Assembly (NCBI GenBank): GCA_022736495.1 | Contig: DZCR01000148.1 | Coordinates: 1 to 7,705, forward strand | Direction of reading: 5' to 3' | DNA: 7,705 nt | Origin: Desulfobacca acetoxidans | GTDB taxonomy: Bacteria; Desulfobacterota; Desulfobaccia; Desulfobaccales; 0-14-0-80-60-11 | In this document: positions 1 to 6,200 of the stretch, one piece after another | How the letters are laid out: each line of letters starts with the position of its first letter | Numbering within the stretch: the stretch's first letter is position 1 | Position numbers and translations under genes: made by a program | The notes under the pieces: model-generated | The model's database searches: none | The model's input: the letters and a program-made list of their open reading frames with translations, nothing else | Told to the model about the DNA's origin: nothing

Positions 1-33
1 AACCAGGACTTTTTCTTTGATATTTTCAATCAT
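1..33 (-). CDS. Probable start of the next gene (N-terminal fragment, 11 codons)
   Basis: An ATG at 33-31 opens a frame reading MIENIKEKVLV to the window edge without a stop. It lies 21 bases after the amrS stop codon, on the same strand, so it may be the fourth gene of the cooC-methyltransferase-amrS run. A purine-rich GAGAG at 51-47 is the only ribosome binding candidate and is 13 bases from the ATG, longer than usual. An in-frame TTG at 45-43 is a possible alternative start. Eleven residues are too few to name a family. The pattern is vaguely like the start of homocysteine methyltransferase-type proteins or of many other alpha/beta enzymes, and I assign no function. Confidence 0.4.
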   Translation of the reverse strand, partial: MIENIKEKVLV

Positions 34-54
34 CGTAATTTGCAATCTCTCTTT

Positions 55-1068
55 TCAGGATGAATAGATGCCATGGGCAATGGTTTTACAATTGGGGCAA
101 GCGCCTCCGGGAAGTAGACGATTTTCAATCCGGTATCCATGGCGTTTCACCAGAAGGGTTTTACAGGACCTGCAAAGGGTGTTTTCCGACGCAAGGCCGG
201 GAACATTTCCCGTGTAAACATAGTGGAGGCCTGCCTTTTGACCTGCTTCAAAGGCCGTCATAAGACTGGATACCGGGGTGGACGGCCTGTCCGTCAAGCG
301 ATAGCAGGGATGAAACCGTGAAATATGCCAGGGGGTTTCCGGGCCAAGATCCCGGGCAATATACTCAGCCATGGCGGTAAGCTCTTTCGGGTCATCATTG
401 AGTCCTGGAATCAAAAGAGTGGTCAGCTCCACCAGAATTCCCAGGTCCAGCATATGCCGGATGTTTTCCTTGACCGGTTCAAGCCGGGCCTTGCAGTAAG
501 TCTTATAAAACCCGTCGGTAAAGGCTTTTAAATCCACATTGGCCGCATCCAGCCAGGGAGAGATCATTTCCAGAGCCTTTTGGCTCATATATCCATTGGT
601 GACAAAAATATTGTAAAGACCGTTTTCCTTTGCAAGCTTTGCCGTATGAAAAGCCAGTTCAAAAAAAACCGTGGGTTCCGTATAGGTATAGGAGATACTC
701 TCGCATCCAGCCCTGAGGGCATCTTCCACAATCTTTTCCGGGGTCATGTCCATACCCTGGATCATGCCGCTGTCTGCCGGCATCTGGGCAATGTCGGAGT
801 TCTGGCAGAAGGCGCATTTAAAATTGCATCCCACCGTGGCAATGGAATAGGAAGAGGACCCCGGCTTCAAATGGAAGATGGGTTTTTTCTCAATGGGGTC
901 TATGCTTTTAGAGATGAGCCGGGGATAGACCAGGGACAAAAGCCTGCCGTCTTGATTTTCACGAACATGACAAACCCCTCTTTTTCCCTCTTGGATCACG
1001 CAGGCATGGCGGCAGATACCGCACCTTACGGCTTTGTCGGAAAGTTTCTCATAGATCAGGGTTTCCAT
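55..1068 (-). CDS. amrS: AmmeMemoRadiSam-type radical SAM enzyme (AmrS)
   Basis: This is a 337-residue radical SAM protein whose length and motifs fit the AmmeMemoRadiSam family, often mis-annotated as a pyruvate formate-lyase activating enzyme. The N-terminal module has four cysteines (C17, C20, C24, C33) in the typical CxxCxxxC...GxC arrangement. The cluster-binding CxxxCxxC is C81, C85 and C88, which would hold the [4Fe-4S] cluster that cleaves S-adenosylmethionine. Other landmarks are YTYTEPT at 127-133, VTNGY at 156-160, NVDLKAF at 177-183 and PWHISRFHP at 246-254. Two further CxxC pairs (C299/C302 and C324/C327) form a likely C-terminal metal-binding knuckle. The family usually travels with AMMECR1 and Memo proteins, but neither is in the window. 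Here it follows a methyltransferase gene after 3 bases, with a GAGG about 9 bases before the ATG. The substrate is not known to me. The family call is strong; the role is open. Confidence 0.92.
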   Translation of the reverse strand: METLIYEKLSDKAVRCGICRHACVIQEGKRGVCHVRENQDGRLLSLVYPRLISKSIDPIEKKPIFHLKPGSSSYSIATVGCNFKCAFCQNSDIAQMPADSGMIQGMDMTPEKIVEDALRAGCESISYTYTEPTVFFELAFHTAKLAKENGLYNIFVTNGYMSQKALEMISPWLDAANVDLKAFTDGFYKTYCKARLEPVKENIRHMLDLGILVELTTLLIPGLNDDPKELTAMAEYIARDLGPETPWHISRFHPCYRLTDRPSTPVSSLMTAFEAGQKAGLHYVYTGNVPGLASENTLCRSCKTLLVKRHGYRIENRLLPGGACPNCKTIAHGIYSS

Positions 1069-1071
1069 GAA

Positions 1072-1839
1072 TCAGGACCTCATCCGGGTGGCAAGGCCCG
1101 TTGCCGGATTATAGGCCTTCTGTGTCCTGACCTTAAGGGTCAGGGCCTTGGTTCTGAATTTGGGGACGGGTCTGATCTCCATACCGATGAGGGTTCCGAA
1201 AATGGATTTCTGAACGATTTTATTATTTTCAATCCAGGCCGCCGTCCGGCTGCATGCAAAAGGGAACTGCAAGGTGGTTTTCCATTTGACGGGAACATTG
1301 CCCAGCATGCCGAACATAAGCTGCTTCAATTCCCAGATACTGAAAAAATTGGCATGGGCGTAGATGCCGGGGACAAAAAAACCTTTAAACCGCCGGGCCA
1401 TATTCAAGGGCGCATACCGGTTCAGAACACAAATCACCACCCTGTCCTTCGCCACCCGGCAGGCTTCTTCAACCGCCTTGGCAGGCCGGTCCATGAATTC
1501 AAGACTGGTAAAAAAAAAGGCGGAATCAAAGGCATTGTCATCAAAGGGCAGGTCCTCGGCAAGGCCCTTGTGAAGATCCACCCGGTTTTCAAATTTTCTG
1601 GAGGCCAGCTCCAGCATATGAGGAGATGAATCAATGCCTGTCAGGTTCAGACCCTTATCCTGAAAGGGTTCAAGACTGATCCCGGTTCCGCAGCCGATAT
1701 CCAGAATTCTCTGCCCTTTTTCAGGGGCCAGAAGGCGCATCAATAAATTGATTTCAAGATTGAGGCAATATTGATTCTTGGCCTTGGAAAACCAGGCGTC
1801 ATAAGCCCCTGCATCCTTAAAATCAAAACTATAACCCAT
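1072..1839 (-). CDS. Class I SAM-dependent methyltransferase
   Basis: This 255-residue protein is a Rossmann-fold methyltransferase of the UbiE/Methyltransf_11 type. Motif I is LDIGCGTG at 46-53, the acidic residue closing the SAM ribose pocket is D70 in LTGIDSS, and a typical motif is AEDLPFDDNAFDSAFF at 94-109. The roughly 110 C-terminal residues carry aromatic and basic stretches (for example HANFFSIWELKQL at 162-174) that probably cap the substrate site. No transmembrane helix or extra domain is evident. It sits 6 bases after cooC and 3 bases before amrS, so the three genes are almost certainly co-transcribed. The ATG is preceded by AGGAG overlapping the cooC stop codon. The substrate cannot be read from the sequence. 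From context I infer a protein, cofactor or small-molecule target related to metalloenzyme assembly, with low certainty. Confidence 0.88.
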   Translation of the reverse strand: MGYSFDFKDAGAYDAWFSKAKNQYCLNLEINLLMRLLAPEKGQRILDIGCGTGISLEPFQDKGLNLTGIDSSPHMLELASRKFENRVDLHKGLAEDLPFDDNAFDSAFFFTSLEFMDRPAKAVEEACRVAKDRVVICVLNRYAPLNMARRFKGFFVPGIYAHANFFSIWELKQLMFGMLGNVPVKWKTTLQFPFACSRTAAWIENNKIVQKSIFGTLIGMEIRPVPKFRTKALTLKVRTQKAYNPATGLATRMRS

Positions 1840-1842
1840 GAT

Positions 1843-1848
1843 CTCCTA
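1843..1848 (-). promoter_or_regulatory. Ribosome binding site of the methyltransferase overlapping the cooC stop codon
   Basis: The minus strand reads TAGGAGATCATG. The TAG is the cooC stop codon and its last two bases begin the AGGAG Shine-Dalgarno sequence, leaving only three bases before the ATG. This arrangement suggests translational coupling, with ribosomes finishing cooC re-initiating on the methyltransferase. The short spacing may make independent initiation weak. Confidence 0.6.
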
Positions 1849-2607
1849 AATGATCTCTTTCACCTTTTCCATCAGCGCCTGGATGGCCGTCACGGCCGGG
1901 GAATCATCGGGCAGATCCAGAAGAGATCTTCTCTCCATATCGAATTCCAGGAGGTTCTGATCGTCCGGGATGGTGCACAGGATGGGAACCCCTATCCTCT
2001 CCGCCTCTTCAAGAAAAGCCGTGCTCAGGGTTTCCGGCGCCCGGTTGACGATGAGACCCTTATGTTCCACCGTGAGCTTCAGATCCCCCAGCATTTCATT
2101 AATCCTGCCCACGGCCCGGAGCCCCCTTAAGGCATAATCGGTGACCAGCAGGAGCATATCCACACGGCCGCTGGTCCTCCGGCTTAAATGCTCCATCCCG
2201 GCCTCGTTGTCCACCAGAAGATAGGTATAATTTTTCTCCAACTCGCCGGCAAACCGGTTCAGGATATTGTTGACCATGCAATAGCATCCCTGCCCTTCCT
2301 GGCGGCCCATGACCAGAAGGTCAAAGGATTTGTGCTCCACCAGGACCTGGTTCATGAGCATTTCAAGATAGACGATCTTATCCATACCCGAGGGAACGCC
2401 CTGGGGATCTTTCATAAAATTCTCACGGATGTCCCCCACGGTTTTTTCGATGGTCAACCCCAGGGTTTCCCCGAGGTTGCTGTTGGGGTCCGCATCAATG
2501 GCAAGCAGCGGTTCATGGTGATGTTTTGTAAAATAGCGGGTAATCAGGGCCGACACCGTTGTTTTTCCGACCCCGCCCTTTCCGGCCAAAGCGATTATTT
2601 TGCTCAT
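1846..2607 (-). CDS. cooC: CooC-type nickel-insertion ATPase (CO dehydrogenase accessory protein)
   Basis: This 253-residue cytoplasmic P-loop ATPase belongs to the MinD/SIMIBI group. It has the deviant Walker A KGGVGKTT at 10-17, DADPNSNL at 38-45, and LVDNEAGMEHLSRR at 131-144, the last being highly typical of CooC proteins. The metal-binding CxC pair is present as C108 and C110 (GCYC). In characterised CooC proteins these cysteines bind nickel or zinc at a dimer interface, and ATP hydrolysis accompanies nickel delivery to the CO dehydrogenase C-cluster. Length matches the family. The ATG has GGAG five bases upstream. The gene heads a tight run with a methyltransferase and amrS. No CO dehydrogenase or acetyl-CoA synthase subunit is in the window, so the client enzyme is inferred. 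A related accessory ATPase for another nickel or corrinoid protein (for example AcsF-like) is possible. Confidence 0.9.
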   Translation of the reverse strand: MSKIIALAGKGGVGKTTVSALITRYFTKHHHEPLLAIDADPNSNLGETLGLTIEKTVGDIRENFMKDPQGVPSGMDKIVYLEMLMNQVLVEHKSFDLLVMGRQEGQGCYCMVNNILNRFAGELEKNYTYLLVDNEAGMEHLSRRTSGRVDMLLLVTDYALRGLRAVGRINEMLGDLKLTVEHKGLIVNRAPETLSTAFLEEAERIGVPILCTIPDDQNLLEFDMERRSLLDLPDDSPAVTAIQALMEKVKEII

Positions 2608-2687
2608 ATCTGCTCCACACTTCGTTATTAAATATCATGCTGTATTAACATAACTCCGTCTATTTAAAAAGCAATGAATGAGCAGAT
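2608..2687. repeat. 8-bp inverted repeat bounding the spacer upstream of cooC
   Basis: ATCTGCTC at 2608-2615 and GAGCAGAT at 2680-2687 (plus-strand reading) are perfect reverse complements. They occupy exactly the two ends of the 80-base spacer: one arm begins at the base after the regulator's stop codon and the other ends at the base before the cooC ATG. In a transcript reading through from the response regulator, the upstream arm could pair with the arm that includes most of the cooC GGAG ribosome binding site. The loop would be 64 bases, so the stem is weak alone. Such a pair could arise by chance, but its position is notable. Confidence 0.45.
2647..2674 (-). promoter_or_regulatory. Possible sigma-70-like promoter for cooC
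   Basis: On the minus strand TTGCTT (2674-2669) is followed after 16 bases by TATGTT (2652-2647), a modest match to -35 and -10 boxes in an AT-rich spacer. Transcription would begin near 2640, about 30 bases before the cooC ATG and downstream of the first arm of the inverted repeat. The match is imperfect and unsupported by anything other than position. Confidence 0.25.
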
Positions 2688-3248
2688 TTATTTTCTTTTC
2701 CGGAACCAGTCCTTTTCCCCGTAAAGTTCCGTCAGGCAATCCGGGCAGATGCCGTGGGTGAAGGTGGCCCCGGAATGCTCTTCTATATAGGTGTCCACCT
2801 GTTGCCAGAACCCCTCGTCATCCCTTATTTTTTTACATTTTGAACAGATGGGCAAAAGCCCCCTTAAGATCTTAATCTCCACATGGGGTCTGATTCTGGC
2901 CAGGAGTTCCGCGGAATTGAAAGGTTTGGTGACATAGTCCGCCCCTCCCGCATCAAACCCCTTGACAATGTCCGCGGATTCGGTCTTTGCCGTCAGAAAG
3001 ATAATGGGAATATGCCGTGTGGCAAAATCGGATTTCAACTGCCGGCACACCTCATATCCGTCCATCTCCGGCATCATGATGTCCAGAAGAATGAGATCCG
3101 GTTCATTCTTTTTGACAAATGTCAGGGCCTGGGGGCCGCTCTGCCCCATGCCCACTTCATATCCGTTATCAGACACCAGTTTGCCCAGAAACTGGAGATT
3201 CCGAGGATTGTCATCCACGACCAGCACCAGGGGTTTTCGGGTTTTCAT
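2688..3248 (-). CDS. Response regulator with four-cysteine C-terminal tail
   Basis: This 186-residue protein starts with a complete receiver domain (about 6-125). The acidic pair is D12/D13, the phosphoacceptor is D56 in DLILLDIMMPEMDG, the switch threonine is T86 in FLTAK, and the lysine is K108 in TKPF. There is no DNA-binding or enzymatic output domain. Instead residues 130-175 hold CSKC (C135/C138) and HGICPDC (H165, C168/C171), a spacing typical of a zinc-ribbon or other metal or redox knuckle. I recall similar tails ending signalling proteins of sulfate-reducing bacteria, but their function is unknown to me. The gene begins 15 bases after the sensor kinase stop, with a strong AAGGAGGT (3259-3252) before its ATG, so the two form an operon. 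It is the likely phosphoryl acceptor for that kinase, whose own receiver is degenerate. Confidence 0.93.
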   Translation of the reverse strand: MKTRKPLVLVVDDNPRNLQFLGKLVSDNGYEVGMGQSGPQALTFVKKNEPDLILLDIMMPEMDGYEVCRQLKSDFATRHIPIIFLTAKTESADIVKGFDAGGADYVTKPFNSAELLARIRPHVEIKILRGLLPICSKCKKIRDDEGFWQQVDTYIEEHSGATFTHGICPDCLTELYGEKDWFRKRK

Positions 3249-3263
3249 GGGACCTCCTTAAGG

Positions 3264-6200
3264 TCAAGATCGCACGGCCGGTTCACCGATCAGGGCGGAA
3301 ATCCGCCGGATCAGCCCAGGGTAATGATCCAGGCCGGCCGGCAACTGAACCATGTCAAATTTTTTGGCCTGCCGGGCCAGGCCCTCTGCATAGTGATGAA
3401 GATAGGGATAATCAAATTCTTTTGCCAGCGCCATTAAAGACTCCGCAAAAACCAGGATATCATCGATCACCATGGCCTGTTTCAGATCGGCCCAGACGGT
3501 TTTTTCAATGTCCAGGAGCCTGACCTGCAATTGCCGCATCCGGTCTGCGGTTTCGGGCGAAACAGGGCTGCCTGGAATACCGGATTTCTGATCCATGATC
3601 TCATCGGGCTCTATGCGGGCAGGCTTTAGCAAAATCTTCAGGGAATTGAAAAAATTTTCCCTTGACACGGGTTTTTCAAGGACAAGGTCACAGAATTCCC
3701 TGTCTTCCGGGGAAACCGGTCCGATGGCCATCACGGGAACGGCGTGGTTGTCCGGACCGGATGTAAAGCCCGAAGCCGGGCCTGCCGGGGGAGCTTCCCC
3801 GGCGGAAGTCCATATGATCAAATCCACTTCCATGGATTTCAGAATTTCAGGCGCCGTTGACATATCATGGGTTGAAGCGACCCCAATCCCGTAATTTTCC
3901 AGGAAGGCCGAGATCAGGCCCCGGTCGGTTTCAGAACCGGCCACCAGCAGGATACAGGCTTTGCCGAAATCCATATCCACGGCGGCGGCGCCCCCGTGAT
4001 CCGGTTCGGGTCCGGTCAGGAAGGCCTGTTCAACCTGCCGGATATGGATCAAAAACCGGCTGCCCCGGTTTAACACGGACTCCACCGTGATGGACCCGTT
4101 CATGATTTCCGCCAGACGTTTTGAAATTGCAAGGCCCAGACCGGTTCCCCCGTATTTATCGGCATCCTGGTGCTCCTGCTGGGAGAACACCCCGAAGATG
4201 GCGTCTTTCTCATCCTCATGAACGCCCATGCCCGTATCTTCAATACAAATGATAAGATCTCCCGGCCCTTTTCCGGATATATCCGGGACATAGTCCACAC
4301 CAAGGCGGACAAGTCCCTGATCGGTGAATTTAACGGCATTCCCCGTGATATTCACCACAATCTGCCGGAGCCGGTTTTCATCCAGGATAAGGATTTCCGG
4401 GACGTGAGGCGGGATATCCAGTTCAAAGGCCAACCCCTTTTGCTCTGCTGTTTTGGCAAACATCTCGTTGATTTCCAGGAACAATTGGCGGACGTTAAAG
4501 GCCTTGTGATGAACGGTGAATTTGTCCGACTCGATTTTGGAAAGATCCAGGATGTCGTTTAAAAGGGCCAAAAGGGTTTTCCCGCTGGAACGGATGGCCG
4601 ATACATATTCCTTCTGGGTTTCATCCCGGATTTCCTGTTCCAGGGCCTTGGAAAATCCAAGGATCAGATTCAGGGGGGTCCTGATCTCATGGCTCATATT
4701 GGCCAGGAACTGGGTTTTAGCCTTGTTGGCCGTTTCGGCCGCTTCCTTGGCCGTCTTGAGTTCGCAGGTTCTTTCCATGACCATGGCTTCCAGGTCCTCC
4801 CGGGCGCGGATCAGTTCTTTTTCAACCCGCTTCTGCTGGGCAACCACCTCAGTCCGCATCCGGTCGATGAACCGGAGTTGTTCCGATATCTTTCTTTCCT
4901 GGGCCAGCTTTTTCTCATAGCTTTCGGTTCTGATCCGGACGATGAACCCCACACCCCCGAGACCGGCTATGATATAAATCATGATCATCCACCAGGTTTT
5001 CATGGGATGGGCCGCCACAATGATCCGAATGGAGGTCCCCTTGTCGTTCCAGACCCCGTCGTTGTTGGACCCGAAGAGGCGCAGCGTGTATCTGCCGCCG
5101 GGGAGATTGGTATATTTGCCGTACCGCCGGGTCCCGGTCAGGTTCCATTCTTTTTCAAAGCCTTCCAGCATATAGGCATACTGGTTTTTTTCCGGCTGTG
5201 AATAATTCAAAACGGCAAATTCAAATTCAAAAAAATTGTCCTTCCAGCTCAGATGCAATTCCGTCAAGGTATCGGGGGCCCTGCCTTCGGACAGGTTTTT
5301 GTCCCCTTGGCGGATGGATATCAGGGCCACCGGGGGAACATGGGGGTTGTCCCGGATCTTTTCCGGATAAAATGCATTCACCCCGTTCAGCCCCGAAAAC
5401 CACATCCGGCCGTCCCGGGTTTTTACGGCGCTGGTAGGGTAGACGCTTAAATTATCTCCCTGGAGCCCGTCCGCCTGAGTATATATTTTTACGACGGTTT
5501 CATTTTTAATATCAAATTTGATCAGGCCCACATCCGAACTCAGCCACAGGTTCCGGTGGTCATCCTCCAGCAGGGCCCTGATGGATCTGGTGGTAAACCC
5601 ATGCTCCTTTCCATACCGTTTAAATTCGCCTTTTTTCTTATCAAACCGGTTCAGACCGCCGTCATCGGTGGTCACCCAGAAATTGCCAAGACTGTCTATG
5701 AAGCAGGCCCGTACGGTATTGCCGTTTATGGTGGAGGGGTTGTCCGGATCTGTCCTGAAATGCGAAAACCCTTCCTTTTCCCGGTCAAAAAGATCCAGGC
5801 CTCCCCCCTGGGTGGGCACCCAGAGGTCCCCGTCCCCATCCTGAAAAAGACTGATGACATTGTTGACGCTCAGGCTTTGGGCGTCATCGGGACGATTGAT
5901 GAATTGCCTGAACCGACCCGTATCTTTTTCAAACCTGAACAATCCGTGGGTCTCGGTTCCAAACCAGAAGATATGGGGATTCAGCCGGTCCTGGATCATC
6001 CCCCGGGCAACCACATTTGCGTAAGGATTCTTATATTTCTTTATAAATTTCCCCGTATCCGGGTTGAATATCCCGTGGACCCCGTCATTCATGGACACCC
6101 AAAGATTCTGATCCCTGTCTTCCAGGATGGAAAAAACATAATTATGGGTGATTCCGTCAGGATTGTCCGCATCCTCCATATAGTGTCTGAATTTATTATT

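Noticed and set aside
55..1068. Annotation as pyruvate formate-lyase activating enzyme
   Set aside because: The N-terminal four-cysteine module, the PWHISRFHP segment and the C-terminal double CxxC fit the AmmeMemoRadiSam family better, and there is no glycyl radical enzyme gene nearby.
580..1629. Long plus-strand open frame (349 codons) opposite amrS and the methyltransferase
   Set aside because: It lies antisense to two well-recognised genes, has no recognisable motifs, and its Gly/His/Pro/Phe-rich composition is what the complement of a real coding frame gives.
2883..3437. Plus-strand open frame of 184 codons spanning the kinase-regulator junction
   Set aside because: It is antisense to both the regulator and the kinase C-terminus, where all expected motifs are in the minus-strand frames.
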